The notes under the pieces are model-generated. The model saw nothing but the letters and a program-made list of their open reading frames with translations. It was not told the origin of the DNA and searched no databases. Made by a program: the position numbers and the translations under genes. Below are positions 42,799 through 52,083 of a DNA stretch of 64,000 nt, one piece after another. The first letter of the stretch is position 1. Every line of letters starts with the position of its first letter. Where the stretch lies: NCBI GenBank assembly GCA_913061265.1, contig CAJXVS010000010.1, positions 1-64,000 on the forward strand, read 5' to 3'. This stretch comes from an uncultured Halobacteriovorax sp. (lineage in GTDB: Bacteria > Bdellovibrionota > Bacteriovoracia > Bacteriovoracales > Bacteriovoracaceae).

Positions 42799-43694
42799 TA
42801 TTTTTTCAACCTCGGGTCAAGGGCATCGCGAAGACCATCTCCGAAGAGGTTAAAGCCAAGAACACTAAAGAGGATACAAAGTCCCGGAAGGGTTACCATC
42901 CAGGGAGAAGATTCAATAAAGGCGCGGGCATCACTAAGCATGGTTCCCCATTCTGGTGTTGGAGGCTGAGCTCCAAGACCTAGGAAACCTAGGGCCGCGG
43001 CATTTAAGATCCCATCACTAAAACCAAGCGTTCCTTGAACAATCAAAGGAGCTAAGCAATTGGGAAGAATCTCTAAATACATTATACGAAAAGGGCCGGC
43101 TCCAAAAGTTTGAGAGGCCATTACATATTGTTTATTTTTTTCGGCGATAACTGAAGCGCGAACAATCCTTATAAAGCTAGGTACCGCCACGACTGCTACA
43201 GCGAGAACAGTGTTCTGAAGTCCTGGTCCTAAGATCGCAACAACCACAATGGCCAAGAGGATTGAAGGAAGGGACATTAAAATATCTGTACAGCGCATGA
43301 TAATTCTATCTGACCACCCACCAAAGTATCCAGCGACAAGGCCTAGGTTGACGCCAATAAGCATGGCCACAAAGACAACCATAAAGCCTACGGACATAGA
43401 AACTCTCGCTCCATAGATTAAGCGGCTTAGAATATCTCGGCCCACGTCATCAGTTCCAAAGAAGAAACCGTCTTTTGCATTATCACTCCAAGCAGGACCT
43501 ACTCTAAGAGCATCTCCAAAGAGTTCTGACGGAGCGTGAGGGGCGATAAGAGGAGCAAAGAAAGCGATAAGGATGAACAGAATAATAATAAAGAGACCAG
43601 CAACCGCGCCGCGGTTCTTAGAAAAATCACTCCAGAATTCTTTAAGAATACTGGGCTCTACTTCATTTTGATGAATCTCAAAAGCTTCTTCCAC
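42798..43694 (-). CDS. dppC: Peptide ABC transporter permease (DppC/OppC)
   Basis: A 298-residue inner-membrane permease with about six transmembrane helices. It begins with a short cytoplasmic tail and the typical OppC phrase FWSDFSKNRGAVAGLFIIIL. The segment HPFGTDDVGRDILSR of the family is seen here as GTDDVGRDILSRLIYGARVS. The EAA-like loop (ASQTFGAGPFRIMYLEILP) contacts the ATPases. It pairs with DppB. The gene follows dppB after 10 nt. Confidence 0.95.
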   Translation of the reverse strand: MEEAFEIHQNEVEPSILKEFWSDFSKNRGAVAGLFIIILFILIAFFAPLIAPHAPSELFGDALRVGPAWSDNAKDGFFFGTDDVGRDILSRLIYGARVSMSVGFMVVFVAMLIGVNLGLVAGYFGGWSDRIIMRCTDILMSLPSILLAIVVVAILGPGLQNTVLAVAVVAVPSFIRIVRASVIAEKNKQYVMASQTFGAGPFRIMYLEILPNCLAPLIVQGTLGFSDGILNAAALGFLGLGAQPPTPEWGTMLSDARAFIESSPWMVTLPGLCILFSVLGFNLFGDGLRDALDPRLKK

Positions 43695-43704
43695 GTTCTT
43701 CCTT

Positions 43705-44721
43705 CTATCTCATCTTAGGATTTATAAAAGCGTAAACTAAATCAACAAACATATTGATGACCACGACCATAGTGGCGATAAATAAAACCGCCCCTTGGAT
43801 CACGGGGTAATCTCTTGCATTTACTGAGGCCACAAACCATTTTCCGATTCCAGGCCAGCTAAAGATAGTCTCTGTTAAGATGGCGCCAGTGATAATAGAG
43901 CCAAACATAAGACCAATAATAGTAATGATAGGAATCATAGCGTTTCTTAAAGCGTGCACTGCGATCACTCGTCCTACACTTAAGCCTTTTGCTTTTGCAG
44001 TACGGATATAATCTTCGCTTAGAACTTCAAGCATTGATGATCTTGTCATCCTTGCAATAGAGGCGAGGGGAATAGTTCCCATAGCAATGGCCGGTAGGAT
44101 TAAATGAGAAAGAGCAGAAAAGAAGGGTCGAAAGCCTTCTTCTTCGATGATCTCTGGCATCAAGGTATCAATAAGCATAAAGCCCGTTACAGTATCTATA
44201 TCAAACATCACAGACATTCTTCCAGCAACTGGAGTTAAGCCTAGTTGAACGGAGAAGATAAGGATGAGAACAAGTCCCCACCAAAAGATGGGCATGGAAT
44301 AACCAGCTAAAGAACCACCCATAAGAAAGTAATCATAAAAAGAGTTTCTCTTTACAGCGGCTACAATCCCTAAAGGGATGCCACAAGTAATAGCGAAGAA
44401 GAGGGCCACAATACCAAGTTCAAAAGTAGCCGGAAAACGGTCAAAGAATTCACTGACCACAGTTCTTTTACTAATGATTGAATTTCCAAGGTCGCCGTTA
44501 AAAGCATCTTTTAAGAAGTGCCAGTATTGTTCAATAATAGGTAAGTCTAGTCCCATAGATTTCTTCATCTCAGCATAGACAGCCGGATCAGCACCGCGTT
44601 CCCCTAAAAGGAGAAGTACAGGGTCCCCAGGGATCAAGCGGATAACAAAGAATGAGAGGAGGCTGATTCCAAAAAGAGTGGGAATCAAATCAAGGAGCCT
44701 CTTGGCCATAAACTTAATCAT
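43705..44721 (-). CDS. dppB: Peptide ABC transporter permease (DppB/OppB)
   Basis: A 338-residue permease with about six transmembrane helices. The OppB/DppB N-terminus is present (FFVIRLIPGDPVLLLLGERG), as are a periplasmic loop insert (residues about 160-190) and the conserved LIRTAKAKGLS-type loop (SEDYIRTAKAKGLSVGRVI). It is the first gene of the dppBCDF run and sits 33 nt after an unrelated membrane-protein gene on the same strand, which might share its transcript. The substrate-binding gene is not adjacent but lies near 50.4-51.9 kb. Confidence 0.95.
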   Translation of the reverse strand: MIKFMAKRLLDLIPTLFGISLLSFFVIRLIPGDPVLLLLGERGADPAVYAEMKKSMGLDLPIIEQYWHFLKDAFNGDLGNSIISKRTVVSEFFDRFPATFELGIVALFFAITCGIPLGIVAAVKRNSFYDYFLMGGSLAGYSMPIFWWGLVLILIFSVQLGLTPVAGRMSVMFDIDTVTGFMLIDTLMPEIIEEEGFRPFFSALSHLILPAIAMGTIPLASIARMTRSSMLEVLSEDYIRTAKAKGLSVGRVIAVHALRNAMIPIITIIGLMFGSIITGAILTETIFSWPGIGKWFVASVNARDYPVIQGAVLFIATMVVVINMFVDLVYAFINPKMR

Positions 44722-44754
44722 AAGGGTGAATTATAGGGAAACTAGCGCAAGATG

Positions 44755-46182
44755 TCACTCGCCGATAAGTTTTTTTCTCATGGGATAGGCAATCGTGTCA
44801 TAAAAGATTGAGTAAGCAGTAAAGATCAAAGCAGACTTCATGATAGCAGCCTTTGGGTTCATTGGGGCCATACACATAGTGTGATAGATCTTAGTTGTGA
44901 TGATGGTATCAAGGAACATAAACGGAAGCCCAAGTCCTGAATAATAGCCCCAGCGATCGGAGCTATAGGTACCAAGGCTTAACTCACCTGATTCAGCTTC
45001 GTACATTTCCATAAGGGCCGCTTTCATTAACTGCTCTTGAACCTCTGGTTTTTCTAAGTCTTCAAGCTCAATTCCGGCCCAGTCAATCCCAAGGGCCTCA
45101 GGCTCATTTATTTTTAACTGAACTAAGACTTCGCCAAACTTCTTACTGACTTTATCCATGAACTTATCTCGCTCAAGAACCTTAACTAGCTTTTGCATCT
45201 CATTCTTAAAATCTGGGTGGGCCTTTAATTCATCAATTCTTTTATTGGCATCATCTTCACCTTCAGCAAAGAGCTGCTCCCAGGCCAGACCATCACTCAT
45301 GATAAGGACATTATCTGCTAGGTACATCTTAACTGATTTAGCTAGGAAGGTTCCTTGTGGATCTTTAAAGATCCAACTGGCCAGAGCCGCCCATAATCCG
45401 TCACCGAGCATCTCATAGCTCATCTTTCCAAAGAACTCTTTGGTGAGAAATTCTGGATCATCATAATTAGAATAGGTATAAAAAGCTCCGGAACTTGCCG
45501 CAGCTATCGAGATGGTAAAATAAGTAAAGGCCTTACCCCCGGCCTTATGTTCTTGAGTCATGCCTTTTGTATGGCAGCCTCGGTAGAGCTTCTTAAATTT
45601 CTCGGCCTGCTCTTTAGCCGCTTTTTGCGCTAACCGCTTGGCCTGAGATTGGCTTAGATCTGGTTGATCCTTTTTTAATTTATCAATCTCTTTTTGAATT
45701 GATTTCTCTTCGAAACTGGCAAATTTCCTCTGCCTATTCCTAAAGGTTTTAAACTTTGGAGAACTTAAGTAACTCCCATCAAATAGAGCAGAAGCTTCAC
45801 TTAAGGTCTTTATCTTTTGCTTACTAAATTGTGTTGCCGTAAAGCCAAAGTATTCAGCAAGAAGGTCCAGTGATCTTTGATCTTGAGGGAGCTGGTCTAA
45901 GGAATTTAAAAGAACTTGAAGTTCCTCGTCGGTAAGATCTGAATCAAGAAAGAGGTCTGTGTATTTCTTTTGATACTTAAAGCTTAATTCAAAGCGCTCC
46001 ATTAAATCTCGAACAATCTTTGTCTTCGGGTCAAGTAGGAACTTTACAATCTCACTACAAGTGCCGCTGCCAGCAAGGGAAGCTGGAGTTCGAACCTTTA
46101 CTCCCGTTGGCAGGATATTGGCCAAGAAGGTGAAGAGGAGTAAATAGACCCCCATAAGAGGGTAGTTCGCTTTAGGATTCAT
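44755..46182 (-). CDS. Hypothetical membrane protein
   Basis: A 475-residue protein. ATG at 46182 is chosen because a hydrophobic signal-like helix follows (YPLMGVYLLLFTFLANILPTG); longer versions run into the divergent gene. The middle is a Lys/Gln/Glu-rich helical region (SFEEKSIQKEIDKLKKDQPD). Further hydrophobic helices occur near residue 235 (FTYFTISIAAASSGAFYTYS) and at the C-terminus (IMKSALIFTAYSIFYDTIA). It is therefore probably an inner-membrane protein with a large periplasmic or cytoplasmic loop. No family recognised. It is upstream of dppB by 33 nt on the same strand; a connection with peptide transport is conjecture. Confidence 0.7.
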   Translation of the reverse strand: MNPKANYPLMGVYLLLFTFLANILPTGVKVRTPASLAGSGTCSEIVKFLLDPKTKIVRDLMERFELSFKYQKKYTDLFLDSDLTDEELQVLLNSLDQLPQDQRSLDLLAEYFGFTATQFSKQKIKTLSEASALFDGSYLSSPKFKTFRNRQRKFASFEEKSIQKEIDKLKKDQPDLSQSQAKRLAQKAAKEQAEKFKKLYRGCHTKGMTQEHKAGGKAFTYFTISIAAASSGAFYTYSNYDDPEFLTKEFFGKMSYEMLGDGLWAALASWIFKDPQGTFLAKSVKMYLADNVLIMSDGLAWEQLFAEGEDDANKRIDELKAHPDFKNEMQKLVKVLERDKFMDKVSKKFGEVLVQLKINEPEALGIDWAGIELEDLEKPEVQEQLMKAALMEMYEAESGELSLGTYSSDRWGYYSGLGLPFMFLDTIITTKIYHTMCMAPMNPKAAIMKSALIFTAYSIFYDTIAYPMRKKLIGE

Positions 46183-46297
46183 CAACCTATTATCGGGTAC
46201 TTGATTGAGAAGCTTTAAGCTAAATAAGAGAAAAAAGAGATTAAGTTTAGATCTTTTTCCCCCGATAAGTTTAGCGAGAAACAATAGAGGAGAATCT

Positions 46298-47380
46298 ATG
46301 AAAACATTTTTAGCCTTAAGTCTTTTAGGACTTAGCTTCCAGTCATTCGCGGCTGATTCAAAAGTTGATTATAAATATTGTAAGGAGACTTTTGCTCCTG
46401 CCTTCCCTGGAGTGGCGAAAGGATTTCCTTTTGAAATGAAAGACGATGGCACAATTAAGACGCATAAGAAGGCTAATTATAAGTTTGATAAGAAAACTAA
46501 TACTGAAACGATCACTTATGATCAGCCCAGCTTTAATGGTGGAGGTGGTTTTCCGACGACTTCAAAACCACCAAAGTCTACAGTCACAATAAAGATTAAA
46601 AGAGATAAAGATGGCAAGATCGTTCAAGTCTCTAATCAATCTAAGACTGAAGCTTTGAAAACTAAGTCTGGTCTAGGACAAAAGAATGGTTTTTATGGCG
46701 GTGGCGGAATGTATGGTCCTGGAATCGGTATGGGGTATCCCGGTGGCGGTTTTGGTGGTGGAGGCTTTGGCTATGGTCAGGGTTTTGATTACACAACTGT
46801 CTTTGATGTTAAGTACAAAAGTGGAAAGTGTTTTCCTCATAGAAGTGTTTCAAAACAAAAAACAGGAAATCACGAACATAAGTCTTTCACAACAGATATC
46901 GAGCTTTGCCGTGATCTAAAGAAGTTCTACGCTGGTGAGAAGAAGAAAGATTCTAAGCAAGCAAAGCTAAAGCAATGTTATGAGTCTTATCAAAAACAAG
47001 CTCAAAAAGTGATGGATGCTCACCTTGAAAGAAATGATGATCTTTATAATCCTGATGGAGAAGCTAAAGATGATAGTCCCTGGGGACAAAGTGGACCATT
47101 TGGTTTCAATGATTCTGATGCTGAGTTCAGTGATGGATCAGCAGGTGGCGGCGGTTATGGTGGTTATGGCGGTTTTGCTGGATCGATTGATAATATTGTT
47201 CAATCTAAGCAATTTAGTTCTGCCGCGAAAGCTAAGATGCTAAATGCTTATTGCTCATTTCCTTATGGACCTAACAAGAAGATGATCGACGATGATTCTC
47301 TTTACGTTAAAGACGAAGTCCCAGCGTCTGCCGGTGGTGAAGGCTCTGGCGGAGATAGTAAGAGTGGAAAAGAAAAGTAA
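46298..47380 (+). CDS. Secreted glycine-rich protein
   Basis: A 360-residue protein. ATG at 46298 is chosen because GAGGAGAA precedes it and a signal peptide follows (MKTFLALSLLGLSFQSFAA). Two Gly/Tyr-rich low-complexity tracts stand out: YGGGGMYGPGIGMGYPGGGF near residue 130 and GGGGYGGYGGFAG near residue 280. Between them is a Cys/Lys-containing region. Four or so cysteines are spaced through the mature part. Such Gly-rich stretches occur in surface or matrix proteins, but no family is recognised. A terminator lies about 33 nt after the stop, inside the convergent deacetylase-like gene. Confidence 0.8.
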   Translation: MKTFLALSLLGLSFQSFAADSKVDYKYCKETFAPAFPGVAKGFPFEMKDDGTIKTHKKANYKFDKKTNTETITYDQPSFNGGGGFPTTSKPPKSTVTIKIKRDKDGKIVQVSNQSKTEALKTKSGLGQKNGFYGGGGMYGPGIGMGYPGGGFGGGGFGYGQGFDYTTVFDVKYKSGKCFPHRSVSKQKTGNHEHKSFTTDIELCRDLKKFYAGEKKKDSKQAKLKQCYESYQKQAQKVMDAHLERNDDLYNPDGEAKDDSPWGQSGPFGFNDSDAEFSDGSAGGGGYGGYGGFAGSIDNIVQSKQFSSAAKAKMLNAYCSFPYGPNKKMIDDDSLYVKDEVPASAGGEGSGGDSKSGKEK

Positions 47381-49426
47381 TTAAAGTTCAATAGATTTTT
47401 CAAAATAACCCAGGCCGTCTGCTTTATAGACGGCCTTTTTATTATTAGGCTTTGTTATTTCTAGTTCAAACTTACTTCTTGAGAACCCTCTAAAAAGTAA
47501 ATTCTTAGCATCAGGACTTTGGTCAAAGTTTTCGACCCAACCGTTACATGAAGATATAAAAGGAGCATTTGGAGCATCATTTGTTAGTTTTAAGTGAGCA
47601 CTCTTCTTATTTCCTAAGAAGACATAAAGGTTTCCTTGAAAATGATTATGCCCAATAATATTCTTACTTTTCTTATAATCGGGAATCATATCTGTTCCCT
47701 CAATTCTAAAAGTTCTAAGAGTCCCATAGTTAGAGAGGTCATACCTTAGACGATTGAACTTATTAATTTGTGTGCTGCGAAAGCCATGGACCCATTTAAT
47801 ATAATCACTGGCAAAGACAAGGCTAGGCTTTTGCTCAAGGACGTATTCATAGACTTCTTCTAATGACTTAATTGAACTTATATGTTCACCACTATAAAAG
47901 TGATAATAGATATTCATGGGTTTTATTCTTATGGGCTCTTCCGTACTTTTAAAAGTCTTGATGACTTCTCTAAAACCACTAAAAGGCCCAGTCCATAGGT
48001 TGGTATAAAGATTTTCGTTAGCGTTACTTGTATAGACCTGTAAGTATTTTCCAGCCTTTCGGTAAAGACCAGATAGGTTACTATAGCCCTTGTAGAGGTC
48101 ATCCATTCGAGAGTCCCCGCCATTCATATTTAGATAACCAGCTTCTGTAGTAAGCTTTAGTGCTTCTTCTGGTGGCATACAAGAGCCTGACCAGAGGACT
48201 ACCTTCGCGGGGTTTGAACTGGTGGCGAGTTCTTTATTGATATAATCTATCGAGCCTAGGGTCTCTTTCTTATAATCTAATTTATAATCATCAATTTTAT
48301 AGGCTAGGATTTGACCAACATGCTTCTTAGCTTCTTTTTTTCCAAGGTAGATGACGGCTTCTTCTTTCGTCGCCTTTTTATTCCAGCTGAGAGGATGGCT
48401 ATAAGTATGGCTAGCCGGCTCAATAAAAGGGGCCCTGAAGATTTCTTTTGAAGTTGTTACGGCCTGTCTATTTCCTAATAACTTAGGGTCAATCTCAGCC
48501 ACTACAATCGATGCGGTGGTAGGAATCTTATATTTTTTAATAATCCGATCAAGAATAATTTTTCCTGAAAGAGACTTTCTATCAAGGTTTGAGACATTTA
48601 TAAAGCCATCTCCATCTATATGTGAATAGGCCATGCGCCGACCACAAAGAGTGTTAGTCTCAGGAATAGGCTCTAACTCATTTAATAATAACTGACTTAA
48701 GAAATAAAAAGGATCTATACGCCAAGAAGTAATATAGTTCTGTGGATTCTCGAAGAGATCGTATCCATTTTGGGCATAGAAAAAATTTGGTCCACTGACA
48801 ACAACATCGGCAGGAGCTTCCTCGTTGGCTATCTTAATTGAGAGATGGACTTTATTCTTTTTTCCATAACTTTGAATCTTCAATACTTCGAAGATTTCAT
48901 TTTCTAACTCGCGTTCAAATTGAACGGTCTTAGAGTCTCCTTTTATTAAAGGAGTTAAGATTAGGGGATTGTCATAGTATTGCGGGAAATACTTTAAACC
49001 AAGATGCTGAAGAACTTGATTGATGACGGCTGATGATTGAAGTTTATCTTTCGTATCTCGTAAAAATCCTAGATTTCCTAGGATGATCATCTTCTGACCG
49101 AGGCTAAGTTGCTCTTCTAGAAAATTTGAAAAAGCTATTGGATACTTCATTGTATCATCAGTAAACCAACTGACGATGGCAGCAAATTTCTTAACATATT
49201 TTTTGTTCTTGAGGATCTTAGGGATACCGTTTTTAACATCGTGATATTCTAGATTGAACCCGTAATGGTTAAAAACCACTTCCATTTTCTTATGCAGATA
49301 GGAGGTTTCATAGCGGCCATGAGCTAATTCTGATGAATCATAAAGAGCTAAGATATCTCTCTTGAGCTTAGGAGCGGCAAAGGAAGACATACTAAAAAAT
49401 AGGGTGATAAGGAGCAAAACTTTCAT
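47381..49426 (-). CDS. NodB-like polysaccharide deacetylase (PelA deacetylase-like)
   Basis: A 681-residue secreted protein with a signal peptide (MKVLLLITLFFSMSSFAA). The N-terminal 260 residues form an alpha/beta region like the DUF2194/flavodoxin-like part of PelA proteins. A deacetylase domain begins at SHIDGDGF (Asp271, Asp273), matching the NodB TFDDG-type motif. SHTYSHP (His340, His344) supplies the metal histidines. The C-terminal part looks beta-rich. PelA deacetylates and hydrolyses Pel (GalNAc-rich) exopolysaccharide in Pseudomonas. Here the glycosidase part is encoded by the divergent neighbour 46 nt away. Deacetylase-type fold is well supported; the Pel-like substrate is inferred. 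Confidence 0.78.
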   Translation of the reverse strand: MKVLLLITLFFSMSSFAAPKLKRDILALYDSSELAHGRYETSYLHKKMEVVFNHYGFNLEYHDVKNGIPKILKNKKYVKKFAAIVSWFTDDTMKYPIAFSNFLEEQLSLGQKMIILGNLGFLRDTKDKLQSSAVINQVLQHLGLKYFPQYYDNPLILTPLIKGDSKTVQFERELENEIFEVLKIQSYGKKNKVHLSIKIANEEAPADVVVSGPNFFYAQNGYDLFENPQNYITSWRIDPFYFLSQLLLNELEPIPETNTLCGRRMAYSHIDGDGFINVSNLDRKSLSGKIILDRIIKKYKIPTTASIVVAEIDPKLLGNRQAVTTSKEIFRAPFIEPASHTYSHPLSWNKKATKEEAVIYLGKKEAKKHVGQILAYKIDDYKLDYKKETLGSIDYINKELATSSNPAKVVLWSGSCMPPEEALKLTTEAGYLNMNGGDSRMDDLYKGYSNLSGLYRKAGKYLQVYTSNANENLYTNLWTGPFSGFREVIKTFKSTEEPIRIKPMNIYYHFYSGEHISSIKSLEEVYEYVLEQKPSLVFASDYIKWVHGFRSTQINKFNRLRYDLSNYGTLRTFRIEGTDMIPDYKKSKNIIGHNHFQGNLYVFLGNKKSAHLKLTNDAPNAPFISSCNGWVENFDQSPDAKNLLFRGFSRSKFELEITKPNNKKAVYKADGLGYFEKSIEL
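47413..47440 (+). terminator. Intrinsic terminator inside a convergent CDS
   Basis: GGCCGTCT (47413-47420), a 7-nt loop, AGACGGCC (47428-47435) and five T form a strong terminator for the glycine-rich protein gene. The same bases encode the last residues (about AVYKADGLG) of the gene on the other strand. Confidence 0.8.
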
Positions 49427-49472
49427 ATTGATTCATTCTAAAGCAGCGGTAAGATACTGGAAAGGGATGAAA

Positions 49473-50363
49473 ATGTTGAAATTAGTAATATTCATGACAA
49501 TCTTTTTAGTCGGTTGTTCTACAGTGCAGAGGCCTTGGCCTAAAGTGAAGAGGTGGGGCTATCAGTTACAAAATTATCAGGGTGAAACAAGCCTTTCTCG
49601 TATTCAGAAATCTGAAGAAAGCCTCTGGGTGATTGATTATTCCCGTGATGGTAGTGAAGAGAATAGATTTAGATCCTATGAGATCAACCCCTTGAAAACC
49701 AATAAGAATATTATCTTAAGCTATATAAGTATCGGTGAGGCTGAAGACTATCGTTATTACTTTAAAAAGATGCCAAAGAACTTTGTTCTTCATGAAAATA
49801 AAGAATGGAAGGGAAATTATAAGATTAAGTACTGGGACCCGGCCTGGAAGGAGATTCTTCTTGGAGAGAAAGGCTACTTTGCTAGATTAATAGAAGCGGG
49901 CTTTGATGGTGCCTATCTAGATATAGTCGATGGCTTTCATAGTTTTGAAGATAAGAAAATGAGCAGCGATAAGATGGTAGAACTCATCACCGAGATTGGT
50001 GTTTTCACTCGAGCGCGAAAGAAAAACTTTATCATTGTCATGCAAAATGGAGCAGATATCTTAAAGTACACTTCTAAGAGAGCTGATTTATTTAAAGCCG
50101 TTGATGCACTAGCTGTAGAAGACTATCTTTTCCATGAAGAGAAATTTATGGAGGACCCAGAACTCTTTGGCTTTATCAAAGAATTTCAAAGGGAAAATAA
50201 AGCAGTTTTAAGTATTGAATATATAGAGAATAAAAAGAATCTAGAAATGTACGGAACTTTGGCGGTTGAAAAGGGCCTGCTTCCACTAAGTGGTTACAGG
50301 CCATTAAAAGGGCGTTTAATCTTTTCAGATCAGCTCTATCATCTAGCTAGGCCCTGCGATTAA
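49473..50363 (+). CDS. GH114-like endo-alpha-1,4-polygalactosaminidase lipoprotein
   Basis: A 296-residue protein. ATG at 49473 is chosen because AGGG lies 6 nt upstream and a lipoprotein signal follows (MLKLVIFMTIFLVGCS, lipobox LVGC). The mature part is the GH114 TIM barrel: WVIDYSRDGSEENRF, then ILSYISIGEAEDYRYYF (Glu as catalytic candidate), WDPAWKEIL, and FDGAYLDIVDGFHSFE (catalytic Asp region). GH114 enzymes cleave alpha-1,4-galactosaminoglycan such as Pel; the same domain is the N-terminal half of PelA. The lipid anchor places it in the envelope. It is divergent from the deacetylase gene. Confidence 0.85.
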   Translation: MLKLVIFMTIFLVGCSTVQRPWPKVKRWGYQLQNYQGETSLSRIQKSEESLWVIDYSRDGSEENRFRSYEINPLKTNKNIILSYISIGEAEDYRYYFKKMPKNFVLHENKEWKGNYKIKYWDPAWKEILLGEKGYFARLIEAGFDGAYLDIVDGFHSFEDKKMSSDKMVELITEIGVFTRARKKNFIIVMQNGADILKYTSKRADLFKAVDALAVEDYLFHEEKFMEDPELFGFIKEFQRENKAVLSIEYIENKKNLEMYGTLAVEKGLLPLSGYRPLKGRLIFSDQLYHLARPCD

Positions 50364-50365
50364 TT

Positions 50366-51943
50366 CTATTTTAATTCAACAGTCCTAAAGATATCTCCTC
50401 CAAGAGGATCAATCTTATAACCTTTAACATTCTTACTCATGGCGCGAAAAATAATTGAATGAGCGATAGGAGCCCAAGGAGCTTCTTTGTTAAAGATTTT
50501 TTGAGCTCGCTGGTAAAGAGAGTTTCTACTTTTCTTAACAGTAGTTAGCTTGGCCTTTAAGATGAGGTCATTAAATTTCTTATTACACCATCTTGCTACG
50601 TTTGATCCTGAAGTAACTCCAGTACAACCTAGAAGAACATTGAGAAAGTTATCCGGGTCTCCGTTATCACCAGTCCAACCTAGTTGAATAAGTGAGTGAG
50701 AGCCTTCACGGGCCTTCTTAAGGTAGGTAGGCCAATCATAAGTGATAAGCTTTGCTTTGATTCCAACTTTCGCTAGATCCGCTTGCATCATCTCACCCAT
50801 TTTCTTTCCATTAGGATTGTAAGGACGAGTTACAGGAAGAGTCCAAATCTCAGTTTCAAAACCTTTGGCAAGACCAGCTTTCTTTAAAAGTCTTTTGGCC
50901 TTGGCAGGGTTGTAGTCGTAATCCTTAATCTTTTTATTGTATGACCAAATCGTAGGAGGAAGTGGGTTCTTCGCTACGATGGCGTTACCTAGGTAGATAG
51001 CATCAATATAAGATTGCTTATTAAGAGCGTGATTAATGGCGCGCCTAACTTCGATCTTATCAAAAGGAGCTTTTTGCGTATTCATGGCAAGGTAGCCAAC
51101 ATTAAGACCAGCTCCCTGCATAACAACTAGGTCTTTATTATTTTTCATGGCACCAATATCAGCAGGACTTGGCTCAATGATCAAATGACATTCATTGGTT
51201 TTAAGTTTTTGATACCTAACTGATGGATCTGGCGTGATAGAGAAAACAAGCTTCTCTACTTTTGCTGGTGTTCCCCAATAAGACATATTCTTAGTAAAAC
51301 GAATGATAGTATCTTTTTGGTATTTCTTAAAAACAAAGGGACCGGTTCCCACTGGGTAATTATCTATTCTTTCTTTCTCATTCTTCTTCTCTAATTGATC
51401 AGCATATTCTTGTGAGAGAATAGACATAAAGCTCATGGCCATATTAGCAATAAAAGGAGCCTCAGGAGAGTTAAGAGTGATCTTTACTTTGTAGTCGCCA
51501 ACTTTCTCGATACTTGTGATCAAGTTGTTCATGTCCATTCCTGTAAAGTACTCATAGCTTCCGCCGCTTACTTTATTATAAGAATGATCTTTATCCCACT
51601 GACGCTTAAAAGAAAAAAGAACATCATCAGCGTTGAGTTCTCTCGTTGGAGTAAAGTATTTTGTTGTATGAAACTTAACACCTTTTCTTAATGTAAAAGT
51701 ATAAGTCTTTCTGTCTTTAGAGACCTTCCAGCTCTTAGCTAGCTTTGGAATAATCTCAGTCGTTCCGTATTTAAAATCAACAAGCCTCTCATAGATTGTA
51801 TGAGCACTGGCATTGTTTGAGGTTCCATCAGTTGTGATCTGTGGGTTGAAGGCCGTAGGGGATCCTTCTGAACAATAGACAAAAGATTTTGCCATTGAAG
51901 GCGAGCTAATGATGAGCGCCGCGAATAAAGTAATAAGTTTCAT
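50366..51943 (-). CDS. dppA: Peptide ABC transporter substrate-binding protein (DppA-like)
   Basis: A 525-residue periplasmic binding protein of SBP family 5 with a signal peptide (MKLITLFAALIISSPSMA). Typical segments are FVYCSEGSPTAFNPQ, AKSWKVSKDRKTYTFTLRKG, NYPVGTGPFVFKKY and RRAINHALNKQSYIDAIY. It should bind dipeptides and deliver them to DppBC. In most bacteria dppA is the first gene of the operon; here it lies 5.6 kb upstream of dppB with four other genes between. Start ATG has AAGGAGT upstream. The closest match by motif style is DppA, though haem or oligopeptide binding is possible. Confidence 0.92.
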   Translation of the reverse strand: MKLITLFAALIISSPSMAKSFVYCSEGSPTAFNPQITTDGTSNNASAHTIYERLVDFKYGTTEIIPKLAKSWKVSKDRKTYTFTLRKGVKFHTTKYFTPTRELNADDVLFSFKRQWDKDHSYNKVSGGSYEYFTGMDMNNLITSIEKVGDYKVKITLNSPEAPFIANMAMSFMSILSQEYADQLEKKNEKERIDNYPVGTGPFVFKKYQKDTIIRFTKNMSYWGTPAKVEKLVFSITPDPSVRYQKLKTNECHLIIEPSPADIGAMKNNKDLVVMQGAGLNVGYLAMNTQKAPFDKIEVRRAINHALNKQSYIDAIYLGNAIVAKNPLPPTIWSYNKKIKDYDYNPAKAKRLLKKAGLAKGFETEIWTLPVTRPYNPNGKKMGEMMQADLAKVGIKAKLITYDWPTYLKKAREGSHSLIQLGWTGDNGDPDNFLNVLLGCTGVTSGSNVARWCNKKFNDLILKAKLTTVKKSRNSLYQRAQKIFNKEAPWAPIAHSIIFRAMSKNVKGYKIDPLGGDIFRTVELK

Positions 51944-52083
51944 GGGTTTACTCCTTAAAGGTTTAAGGGCGTATTCTATAAAACTGCTCTGTACCTTTTG
52001 AGGGGAAGCGCGTTATCTTACATTGGCTATGTGGTTGAAATTATTGATAAATATCGAAAGGCTTAAATTAAACCTAATTAGTC

